Origin: Agarophyton chilense
Taxonomy: Eukaryota > Rhodophyta > Florideophyceae > Gracilariales > Gracilariaceae
DNA length: 64,000 nucleotides
NCBI GenBank assembly: GCA_030374765.1
Contig: JARGXX010000105.1
Span: forward strand, 496,001-560,000
Reading direction: 5' to 3'
Shown here: positions 14,101 to 23,294 of the stretch, piece by piece
How positions within the stretch are numbered: position 1 is the first letter of the stretch
How the letters are laid out: the number at the start of each line of letters is the position of its first letter
Notes under the pieces: model-generated
What the model was told of the DNA's origin: nothing
The model's input: the letters and a program-made list of their open reading frames with translations, nothing else
Database searches by the model: none
Program-made: the position numbers and the translations under genes

Positions 14101-14695
14101 ATGCGATGGGAAGGCCGTGCCAAAAATGGTATGTTTATCTTGAGTGCCCAAGACATAGATCAGTCCCCCATATCAATTATTCTTGCTGACGCTCATACTT
14201 TTAATGTTTTTATCTTACACAGCCGCTCAACTGGCTGCGGATGCCCGTCTTCGAGCGAAGAAGACTTCTCAGGCTATGGCCCACAGAATAGAAGACGTTC
14301 GTCATCGTGCCGAAGACGTTCGTCATCGAGCGAAGAAGACTTCACAGGCTATGGCCAACAGAATAGAAGACGTTCGTCACCGTGCTGAAGACGTTCGTCA
14401 ACGAGCGCATATGGTACGCGAACGAGCTGTCGAAGTTCGAGATCGAGCAAAGGATCAGACTCGCATGATGAGAGAAAAGGCTGTTGAACTGCGTCAACGT
14501 GCTCAGCATGCTAAAGATCGTGCTGTGGCCGCAAAAAGAAAGCTATTGGATATGAGAGACAAAGTGAAAGCGCGAGTATCACCCAAAGCGAAGTCAAGAA
14601 CACTCTATAGTGCTGCATGTACCATATTCCCACCGGAGACAAAGCCACTACCTATGGTACATACTAGAATATCTGAAACTAAAACACTCGTTTGA
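14101..14695 (+). CDS. Small coiled-coil protein with internal 25-residue repeat
   Basis: Two-exon model: exon 1 14101-14128 (MRWEGRAKN) and exon 2 14223-14695, joined through a gtatgt donor and a ttacacag acceptor with matching phase, giving 166 residues. The middle is dominated by Arg/Ala/Glu heptad-like sequence: two adjacent 25-residue units (RAKKTSQAMA-R-IEDVRHRAEDVR) followed by looser RERAVEVRDRAKD-type repeats to about residue 125. The tail is non-repetitive. It should form a long charged helix or coiled coil. No family recognised. An unspliced reading would start MLTLILLMFLSYTA and mimic a signal peptide, but that segment is better explained as intron ending in a pyrimidine-rich acceptor. 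Upstream exons are possible. Confidence 0.45.
14252..14401 (+). repeat. 75-base tandem duplication inside the coiled-coil gene
   Basis: Two head-to-tail units, 14252-14326 and 14327-14401, differing at only a few bases. Each encodes 25 residues, so the duplication keeps frame. Within each unit the 18-base phrase for the residues EDVRHR recurs, suggesting growth by stepwise duplication. Confidence 0.85.
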
Positions 14696-15507
14696 ACGAC
14701 CTAATTCCCTTTTGAAAAAAGGGATATTGGCTTGTGCATTAGTCAATCAGAACGGTTTTGCATTCTGACATTCTGATGAATAACGCGCCACTTCGACTGA
14801 GGATCGAAGGAGTGCGCGTGCTTGGCAGCAATACATGTACCATGTAGCGCACGAATCTTTATCGCAGACAGCGTATCAGGAAATTGATGTATGCTCGAAA
14901 GACGATTAGCAATGGCCTTCAAAGTACAAAGCATGCCCCACTAATTTTCCCGATCACTTCGTTTGTGGCGACATAAAGACCTATTCTTCTCGGTGTGATC
15001 TCTCTCGAGTAGAAAACAGACAGCACCCTTCTTTATTTCGAGACATCATCAACTCGACTAGCTAGAGGAGGGGAGCGGTGTAAAACCAAAACCGAAGGAT
15101 TATTTCTACTACGGGGATGAAAACAGTCTCCATACAGTATCTACCCGACTCCCTAAGCGATTCTTCCCCCATAACTGATCACCAATGCACACTTGAACGG
15201 AAATAGAAAATTATGAAATAGGAAAAAAAGAACTGAAAACTTACTCTTATTTAGACCAATGAAACTTGGCACCGAGCATTGGTTGGAGTGTGGCCAAGTA
15301 GCACGCTCCGAGCATACTGGAGTAAGCATTCTTCGATAGGCACCCGAACCGTCAATGACGCATTTCTTTTACGCTCCAGTGGTCGTTGATCTATAGCTCA
15401 ACCATCTTCCGAGGAAGAACAACCACCTTAGTCGAATCAGAGTTAAACAGAGCACCGAACTACTATTTGAGGAGATCTCAATTTGTTTTGAGAAAGCGTA
15501 TTGAGAA
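14696..15507. other. Intergenic region upstream of RPN5
   Basis: About 0.8 kb with no supported frame. A short palindrome (cccttttgaaaaaaggg, 14707-14723) sits just after the previous gene. The 3' part is presumably the RPN5 promoter and 5' UTR. Confidence 0.4.
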
Positions 15508-16905
15508 ATGGTTGCTGACAAGATGGACATCGACGATGGTGTTTCAACAGGAAAGTATACAGCAGGATTTGGGCCTTTTGAAACAGATCCAGATGTTGAG
15601 ACGAAAATTGCGGAAGCAGTTTCTCTTGGTGAATCTGCAGGTGTTCAAGCGGCTATCGATAAGCTTCTTTCTCTAGAGCGCATTAATCGAAATGCTGGAG
15701 CTGCACCAGAGACGGCCGCAATTTGCGTCAATCTCATTCGTCTCTTACATAAAAAAAAGGACTGGAAAGCGATTGGTGAGTATGCGATTCTCATCTCCAA
15801 AAGAAGAGCACAGCTAAAGGCTGCCGTACAGAAAACTGTTCAGGAAATCATGTCATACCTGGACGAAACACCAGATGAGAAGACCAAGCTTTCGATGCTA
15901 GAGACACTTCGAGATGTTACCGCTGGTAAGATTTTCGTGGAACTAGAACGAGCTCGTCTCACCCGAACGCTGGCAAAGATTAAGGAGGAAAAGGGTGATA
16001 TTGATACTGCAGCAACCATTATGCAAGAGATGCAAGTCGAAACTTTTGGAGGAATGGAAAGGTTAGAGAAGTTTGAATTCATTTTGGAGCAAGTTCGACT
16101 GTGTCTTGATAAGAACGATTTTGTCCGTGGAGCTATCATCTCAAAGAAGATCATGCCGCGACAGCTAAATAAGGAAGGCCTTTCTGAAGTTAAATTGCGC
16201 TACTATGCTCTCATGATTCGAATTCACACTCACAACTCAGACTACCTTCAGATATGCCGAGCGTACCTGGAGCGATACGACTCAACCAGGGCGACTGAAG
16301 GGCAGAACTGGATGAGAGAGCTCAAACTTGCATGTTTGCTTGTGATTCTGTCTCCGAAGGACAGTATGCAAACTGATTTGCTGCACAGAATCCAATCATT
16401 CAAGGCTATGGAAGAACTCCCCACATACGCACAGCTGCTGAAACTGTTCTCCACAGATGAACTCATTCGGTGGCCAATTCTTATGGAGCAATATAAGAAT
16501 GAACTGAGCGCTGTAGCTGCGTTAGCAAAAGCTGAAATCAAGGACGAAGACTTGAAATGGACCGCAGCGCTCCAGGAACGGGTAACCGAACATAATCTTC
16601 GCGTCATGGAGAAGTACTACTCTCGTATACGTTTGGACAGGCTCGCAGAGTTGCTGGATCTCTCTGAAGAAAACACAGAGAGAAAACTTGCCGCTATGGT
16701 ATCTGACAAGAAAGCGTTGTGGGCAAGAATTGACAGACCAGCAAAAGTTGTTTCATTTGCAAAACCGAAAGACGCGGATGCCCTTTTGAACAGTTGGGCC
16801 TCCGATGTTTCTTCGTTGTTAGATATTGTCGAAAAGACTTGTCATCTGGTACATAGGGAAACGATGGTTCACAACATCGAGAAGGGAGGGGCTGGCGGTT
16901 ATTAA
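15508..16905 (+). CDS. PSMD12: 26S proteasome regulatory lid subunit RPN5/PSMD12
   Basis: 465 residues in one exon, close to the 456 of human PSMD12. Structural PCI subunit of the 19S lid in cytosol and nucleus. The N-terminal half is helical-repeat sequence with conserved LLHKKKDWKAIGEYAILISKRRAQLK and AAVQKTVQEIM; later YYALMIRIHTHNSDYLQICR is a family hallmark. The C-terminal PCI winged helix includes VTEHNLRVMEKYYSRIRLDRLAELLDL and the terminal helix LVHRETMVHNIEK. The start ATG (MVADKMDIDDG) sits in gaaatgg. No intron. The downstream neighbour is an unknown gene on the same strand 0.5 kb away. Confidence 0.96.
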   Translation: MVADKMDIDDGVSTGKYTAGFGPFETDPDVETKIAEAVSLGESAGVQAAIDKLLSLERINRNAGAAPETAAICVNLIRLLHKKKDWKAIGEYAILISKRRAQLKAAVQKTVQEIMSYLDETPDEKTKLSMLETLRDVTAGKIFVELERARLTRTLAKIKEEKGDIDTAATIMQEMQVETFGGMERLEKFEFILEQVRLCLDKNDFVRGAIISKKIMPRQLNKEGLSEVKLRYYALMIRIHTHNSDYLQICRAYLERYDSTRATEGQNWMRELKLACLLVILSPKDSMQTDLLHRIQSFKAMEELPTYAQLLKLFSTDELIRWPILMEQYKNELSAVAALAKAEIKDEDLKWTAALQERVTEHNLRVMEKYYSRIRLDRLAELLDLSEENTERKLAAMVSDKKALWARIDRPAKVVSFAKPKDADALLNSWASDVSSLLDIVEKTCHLVHRETMVHNIEKGGAGGY

Positions 16906-17428
16906 TCCAAAGGTGTATGTATACTGAGCCAATCTCCAGGGTTTTAGGAGTTTCCAATTGCGGAACCTTTGGGCTGAATCCTTTCCGTAGTATACGGTGA
17001 GCAAGTCCCAAAACCCTCATCCAAATAAATCGTGTTCTGCGTTTCTGGAAATTCCATTCGCTCAAGGGAACTACGAAGAATGTGCAATGGCGTTGACACG
17101 ACATATCCCGTAACCCTTACTGCGAATTGCTGTGTGTAGCATGAAGTAGGATGATCATTTTCCTGTCCATTCCTTTGCCTGGTAGACATTCTTGGCTTTC
17201 ATTTTACAATTCAATTCAAGCCTTTCCCGTTCAAGTTTGCTCTTGGGTGGCGGTATCCCGGACAGGCTGTAATAGTTTTGTTGGGCTCCACAGCAGAAGG
17301 CAAATCGAAGCTCTTGTGAGCGATACTGCTCAAAGTCTATTCTACATTGTGCCTGTGGCTGAAACGTTATTCATCTCAGTTCCAGCCTCACTTACGGATT
17401 AGAGACTCGCTTCATCAGAAACGTTCTC
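16906..17428. other. Intergenic region
   Basis: About 0.5 kb between two rightward genes. Frames here (17151-17402 plus, several minus) are short and domain-free. Confidence 0.4.
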
Positions 17429-18760
17429 ATGGAAGAATCGAGCGCTTTCAGGACATCACTTCCCGATACGAACTCGAATCGAGATGCTCGTAGAGAAAGA
17501 AGACAGGGATACTGGAACAGGATCTTCAAAATCGCGAAGAAGGACAAAGGAAGTATTGGATTAGAACCAAACGAAGAAGCGAGTTCACAACCTATTGCGC
17601 ATGATGTCTCTCACAAAGATCACATGAACGGCAAAAGACGTGCGAGGTCGTTCCACAAGCCTCGGTCTCGAATGAAAGGGAACTATGCGCCCAGGAGTGC
17701 AAAGTTTTTCGCACTCACTGGTCTAGCGCCCAGAACGAGGTTTCTGGGAAAGCAAAATGTCACCGCCATTGAGTCGAAACTAGTGGGGTGTGTTGAAAAC
17801 CAAGATGCAAAGGTTCAACCTATAGACACCCCCTCGCCAAGTAGCATTGTACTTCGAGACGGAGAGGCAGATACTTTGCCGATTGCTCGGCGAAAGATAT
17901 CGTTTCGAGCTATAAGGCACACAGAGGGAAATTCGACAATGTTGTTTGGAAAGGAGAACACTTCTTCGCCTAAATCCTTCTCGACCCCGAAAAACAGTAA
18001 ATCCGAAACTCGAGATGACTTTTGGCTCGAATCTTTGGCAAGTGAAGAAAAGCAACATGCCAGAGGACTGAGGACAAGGAGTTTATTAGACATCAGTGAG
18101 TTGCCCTCAATGAAAGCTCACCGACGTTCCAGCGTCGTCCCTTTTGTTTCCAATAATTCGATCGTCAATGCGAAAAGCTACAGCAACAGAAAGAACGAAG
18201 ATGAAGGTGTTTCGACACATTCTGATGACACGTCTAGTGACCCCTTTGAAAACACTGCTTCTGGAGGAAGTCGAATGTTCAGTTTTCGTAGTCTGTTTCG
18301 AGAGCCGTTAGCACAGGACCAAAGAGCAAACAGTCGTCATTTCTCGTTTGGGTCCAATGGTCAAAGACTTCGGCAGAATACGAACAACGATGGATCCAAT
18401 AGACTTCTTGCACGACGATCGTCTAGCCTTCCTCAAATTACTCAAAGTAATGTAAGAGCAATACATCAGTTGGCATCGTCTGATGACGGGTTACAGTGTC
18501 CGTGGGGAGTAAAGGCCAACAAAAAGAGAGATGCTTTGTCTGGCAGACAATATGTTCATTTGACTACTCGTATAGCCGATCTATCTTCAGCTCTAAATGG
18601 AAAACGGGGGCACTGTTTGAGCTCTACATCGATTAACTTGAGTGATGGCGATTATGAACGAGGCGAATTTCGTGTCAGCGAGAAGAGCAACGAAGTAGAG
18701 ATGCAGCAGGACGATTTCATTGAATACACTGTTAAAATAGCGAGGAAGCAAAGGAAGTAA
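17429..18760 (+). CDS. Unknown basic, low-complexity protein
   Basis: 443 residues in one exon from ATG (MEESSAFRTSLPDT) to TAA. Rich in Ser, Arg, Asn and Lys. It has a basic N-terminus (RRERRQGYWNRIFKIAKKDK), a middle full of Ser/Asp and Ser/Arg patches, a phrase RMFSFRSLFREPLAQ near residue 290, and RRSSSLPQI near 330, which resembles a basophilic kinase/14-3-3-type site. No domain recognised and no membrane segment. Style is similar to the unknown protein at 8093, but I see no alignable similarity. Long uninterrupted length in a compact gene island supports it being real. Confidence 0.6.
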   Translation: MEESSAFRTSLPDTNSNRDARRERRQGYWNRIFKIAKKDKGSIGLEPNEEASSQPIAHDVSHKDHMNGKRRARSFHKPRSRMKGNYAPRSAKFFALTGLAPRTRFLGKQNVTAIESKLVGCVENQDAKVQPIDTPSPSSIVLRDGEADTLPIARRKISFRAIRHTEGNSTMLFGKENTSSPKSFSTPKNSKSETRDDFWLESLASEEKQHARGLRTRSLLDISELPSMKAHRRSSVVPFVSNNSIVNAKSYSNRKNEDEGVSTHSDDTSSDPFENTASGGSRMFSFRSLFREPLAQDQRANSRHFSFGSNGQRLRQNTNNDGSNRLLARRSSSLPQITQSNVRAIHQLASSDDGLQCPWGVKANKKRDALSGRQYVHLTTRIADLSSALNGKRGHCLSSTSINLSDGDYERGEFRVSEKSNEVEMQQDDFIEYTVKIARKQRK

Positions 18761-18855
18761 AACTGTTATCAATTAGACCCTCATCGCATCGCTCAACGGA
18801 TTGCGGGCGCTCTACACTACTGGGCACAAGCCGAAGGGCAAGTTGCCAGAACATT

Positions 18856-19969
18856 TTACTCATCTCCAGCCTGCACAGCCGAGACACCATACTGTTTGAC
18901 AATTCCTTCGCTAGCAAGAGACTTTATGCTTTCAACATAAGAATCAAGATCCTTGAGCAAGATTTTGCACTCCAGGCGAGCTGGTTCTTTTTCTAGCATC
19001 TGAACCACATCTTCGTCTTCTGGAAGCGGCTCTTCCCCACTTGCCTCTCTAGTCTTGTTTTCGGCTCTTCGCTTCCTCATTTTCTCCAGTAACTGACCTT
19101 GGCTTCTGACAAGGTTCCGTATGAAGTACGAGTACTTACTCTGCTCCTTTCCTAGAGTGTCCAACTCACTTATCAAAAACTCCATGCTCTGCTCCAAGAC
19201 TGGTTTGTCGCTTATTGACAATCGAGCGAGCTCAACATCGTTTTCCCCCGTAAATTCATCCGCCTGGTCGAGCTCTACAAGAGAGGCATTGATTAAGCTT
19301 GAGTTGTGCAGTGAAATGGGGACCTCTTCGATTATTGAATTGGAAAGAACATCTGTATTGGCAAAGCCTAGAGAAGTAAATTCCCCTTTCCTCATGAGAT
19401 TCATGAACTGCTTGGTCAACCGATATGCATGAATAGATAGCAGGCCCTCTTCAGTTCTTACTGGGTCGTATATGAGGCACACTATGTTTCCTAAATGCTT
19501 TTGATAGTTATACTGGGTGTCGATCCACTGCGACGATAAAAAAGAGCCCATCTGGGAACCTGTGCTTTGATACCACCCAACAACTTGGTGGTCGATGTTC
19601 ACTTCACGAACACACCACATCATGTCTCGCTGATACTGCTGTTGTTCTTTTTCAAATGATGTAACATCAATTCCGTCTGGGCCAGCTGTCGTCGTATTCG
19701 TTGGTTGTGACATGAACGGGTAGCAATTGGTTATTTCTAGTATGCCGTCAACATCCATACCAAGAAGCTGCCCCATGACGGTCACCGGAAAATTATCATG
19801 GCAGTGCTTGATGATTTTCATTATTGTCTACGTACGTAAAGAATAAAAGAACGTTAGTGGATTCATTGATCGCCTTGGTTTTATCGGGGTAAACTGGTCA
19901 ACGTACAATTCCTTCCAACTGCACAACGCCGATTTTCTGGGACGGGCGTAAGTCGATTGCACTGGCCAT
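18856..19969 (-). CDS. EIF3H: Translation initiation factor eIF3 subunit h
   Basis: MPN-domain subunit of eIF3. Two exons: 19907-19969 (MASAIDLRPSQKIGVVQLEG..) and 18856-19827, joined through gtacgt and gtacgtag in phase 0, giving 344 residues (human 352). The junction yields VQLEGITIMKIIKHC, matching the family's VQIDGLVVLKIIKHY. The MPN region spans about residues 13-150 with MGQLLGMDVDGILEITNCYPF and VVGWYQSTGSQMGSFLS. The JAMM metalloprotease histidines and glutamate are not conserved, as expected for eIF3h, which is a non-catalytic member. The C-terminal helical part includes YSYFIRNLVRSQ. The gene is divergent from LETM1 (692-base gap). Confidence 0.96.
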
Positions 19970-20661
19970 GGCGCTAGGTTTTCCTTCCGACGCCGTCTAG
20001 TGGTTCTGATTTGTTTCAATTGGTCCGTCCAATCCAGCTTTTGTACGAAGAGGATCGAGCTTACAACGGAACAGGTATTCTTCCCCAAACCCACAAAGCA
20101 CCTAACAGGAACAGATATGATGCGACTGTGTGGCGAGATAGGACAGTTCGCAATCACTCCTTAAATTGGATGATGAAAGAAAAGTCAAGTCCGGACGACG
20201 ATGTAGACTTTGAGCACTATATTGGGCAGCTGAATGGGTTAAATTTTGCAAACTTGGAGTTAATGTTTCGTTTTCATGCAACTTGTTTAATTTTCCGTGG
20301 CATTCGTGGCACGAAATTGGTGGTTCACCTTAAATCGTGGGTGTTCATGCTATGGATGTCTGGGCACCAAAACTTCACGAAATCCGTATCCCAAACCAGG
20401 ACATTGACGTAGAGGTCAAGTCAAAAGTGCGTTTCGGTTAACGAGTTCATTCGTTTTAGACGTCCTCGTTCAAACTGTTTCGATCATTGATTCTAATATC
20501 GGCTTTGATTCGGATTGCTCCACAGAGGAGCTAGGGATATGTCTTTCGCTTTGTGAGAGATCTTGTTTTCAATACCACAGATCAGGACGAATCGGCATTG
20601 GTGGATCAAGAATAAAGGACCATACAAACAAAAGGTTTTGGATAATCACTCGTTCGACAAG
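19970..20661. promoter_or_regulatory. Shared upstream region of eIF3h and LETM1
   Basis: Lies between the divergent starts of eIF3h (19969) and LETM1 (20662). A 133-codon frame at 20011-20412 starts with TTG and has no recognisable content, so I do not call it. Bidirectional promoter role is inferred from position. Confidence 0.4.
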
Positions 20662-23092
20662 ATGAGAGCGCTTCAATTAACTTTCCTGCTGCGTGCCACT
20701 CGAAATGTTGCAGTATCAAGAATCAAATTATACCCTGAATATGTCCCAAGTTTATCATATGCTTCTTATGTTCGGTCATGTAATACTCTTCGTATTTCTT
20801 ATACTCAAAACTCACCAAGAGCTGGGGAATTGGGGTTGAGGTCGTTGAAAACTCTGACCTCTGCGTTTTCTGACGATCACAACGATGTGAGCTGCATTCT
20901 GTCACAGCGCTCGAAAAAAGCCCAAAACAAGGGGCCGGGCGTAATGACACGCCTCCCCAGTCCAGAACACTTCACTGATTCTGTGCAAGTGCGGAAACAA
21001 CATCGGAAATTTCGAAGCGGTTCGCAACCTACGACTGACCATTCTCTTAGAAGAACCCAGATCAATTACCACGGAAAAATACAGGCTGGTATAAAGAAGA
21101 AAAGGTATCGGAAGAATAGAAGTTTCTCGTCCTCTTCAAATTCGTCGAAAGATCTATCAGATGGACGCGTTACTTGGCGAGAGGCTCTTCAATCTCCGTA
21201 CAAAGCAGCACGGTACTCACTTCAATTGGGACGGGCCTTCATCGATTGGGGGAAACATATGTGGGCCGGAGCCAAGCTGCTGGCTGCCGACGTCAGGGTT
21301 AGTTCCAAGGTTTTGCGCAAGATTACTGCTGGGAAACAGATAAGCCGTCGGGAAAGGAACTTTATTGTCAAAACGGGAGTTGATCTAGCTCGTCTTGTTC
21401 CATTTTCGCTATTTTTGATAATCCCATTAGCGGAATTCGCTCTTCCGTTTGCGTTGCGATTATTTCCAAACATGCTTCCGTCTCAATTCCAAGACCAGAT
21501 GAAGAGCGAAGAGAATTTGAAAAGGAGACTGAAAGGTCGCTTAGAGCTCGCCAAATATCTTCGAGATGTTGTGGAAGAGAAGGCGAAGACGATTAAAGCG
21601 TCCGACGCGAACTCGGTATGTTTTTCACTGTTGTTTAAATCCATTCGATGTACAAATTACTGACCTTCTGAACTCTCTCTAATATTCATAGGAGTTGAAG
21701 AAAGTCGCCACAGAACTGACAGAGTTTCTAGATGCCATCCGCAGCGGCAAGTATGTTGATGCGTCTGAGGTTGCACGTTTTGCTCGTTTCTTTAACGATG
21801 AATTAACCATAGATGGAGCTGCCCGACCGCAACTAGTTGCAATGTGCAAGTATATGGGCATTTCGCACTACGGGCATGAGCTGTTCCTTCGATTCAAGCT
21901 GCGCTCAAAACTCAACGCGATTAAAAAGGACGATATGGAAATCATGTGGGAGGGTGGTGTAGAATCTTTAACGGATGAGGAAGTTGCGAAGGCATGTGGA
22001 GAAAGAGGAATTCGTGAAATTGACGCGCGTCTCATGCGAAGAGAACTGAGCGACTGGTTAGATCTTTCCCAGAGCAAGGAGATTCCTGGGTCTTTGCTTA
22101 TCATGTCAAGGGCGCTTCTCTACACATCTCATACCGAGGACAAGGAAAAATCGGATTCCGTCGGGCTGCTCGAGACTCTGGGCTCTCTACCCGAAGACGT
22201 AATCATGGACGTAAAGAAGGCAGCAGATGTGGGGGATGCGACTACTCTCGAAAGACTTGAGGAGACTTTAAGACAAGCTCAGCTGATTGCGATGGAGTCG
22301 CAACGTGAGGCCCAGAAAGAAAAGGAAGATGAGGTAAAGCGGAAGAAGAAGGAAGCAGAAGAAGAGGCAGAAAAACTTGCAGCCGAGTTGCAGGAACTAC
22401 AACAATCAGTTCCAGATGATACGATTTCTGATAAAGAAGTAATGGAAAAAGTACGACTTCAAGAAAAGGAACTTTCTGAAGCCATTATGGGTACAGAAAG
22501 GGCCACCTCGGAAGGTACTTTGAAATCAAATGAAGAGGAGGAAATTGTCGAGGAAGTTGAAAGGGATGAAGAGGCAGAACAGAAAGAGCGTGATGGAATC
22601 CGTGGAATGTTGGAATCCCTTGAAGCACTGGCGTCAGATTCTGCTGTGGAGCGTGAGAGAGAAGAGTTGCACAATCTAAAAATGGAACTCGCCATGGCTG
22701 AGGATTCTTTAAGAGGTGCGGAAGGGGAGGAAACCTCAGACTTCAGACGATTGAAAAGTGTAATTTCTAGACTGGAGCGCGAAATCGAAAGAGTTGATAC
22801 CAAAGTTGGTCTAAGAATGAAAGTACTTGACAAAGACAACGACGGATTAATGTCTCTTGCTGAATGCAAGGGTGTCGTGAAAATTATCGCAGGAGAGAGA
22901 GACGACGATGTTGTCGAGGAGACGCTTAAGAGGTTGGATGCCGACGATGATGGGAACATCTCTCGCGAAGATCTCAAGCGTGTTCTTAAGGAAATGCAGT
23001 ACGATGTTGGCTCCTCACAAGATACGTCTCAAAAAAAGCAGAGCACATCTCTCGAAAACGAACGCTCTAGCGAAGCTGGCGCCAATCAATAG
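20662..23092 (+). CDS. LETM1: LETM1-type mitochondrial inner-membrane protein with two EF-hands
   Basis: 784 residues, two exons: 20662-21615 and 21692-23092, intron 76 bases (gtatgt..catag, phase 0). The first ATG gives MRALQLTFLLRATRNVAVSR, a basic amphipathic start typical of mitochondrial import; the frame upstream is open only from a TTG. The LETM1 core starts near residue 170 (TWREALQSPYKAARYSLQ), with the membrane segment in LVPFSLFLIIPLAEFALPF and the conserved LFPNMLPSQFQ, followed by the ribosome-binding-like fold (ARFFNDELTIDGAARPQL, CKYMGISHYG). A long charged coiled coil follows (about 520-690). Two EF-hand loops close the protein: DKDNDGLMSLAE at about 698 and DADDDGNISRED at about 734. 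Family role: mitochondrial cation/proton exchange and translation support. Confidence 0.94.
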
Positions 23093-23294
23093 CGATGGCC
23101 ACCTAAAGAAGAACAACACCTTGATTTGATTTGTTAGATACACACAAGTTTTGTTTGAACGCAGAGTTGTTTTTTGTTGTTCATCGATAGTACAGATTCT
23201 TTCTTCGGAAGTAATTGATACTCTACAGCATCAATAGTAGCCTTGTACAATGCATTGCACCTGAAATAATGATGAAGGGAATTACGACACTTAG

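Noticed and set aside
14183-14230. Apparent signal peptide at the start of the coiled-coil frame
   Set aside because: The hydrophobic run reads through a pyrimidine-rich intron end (acceptor ttacacag), so it is probably not translated.
20011-20412. 133-codon plus frame in the eIF3h/LETM1 spacer
   Set aside because: Begins with TTG, overlaps the probable bidirectional promoter, no domain.
22459-22977. 172-codon Ser-rich minus frame within LETM1
   Set aside because: Shadow of the Glu/Lys-rich coiled coil on the other strand.
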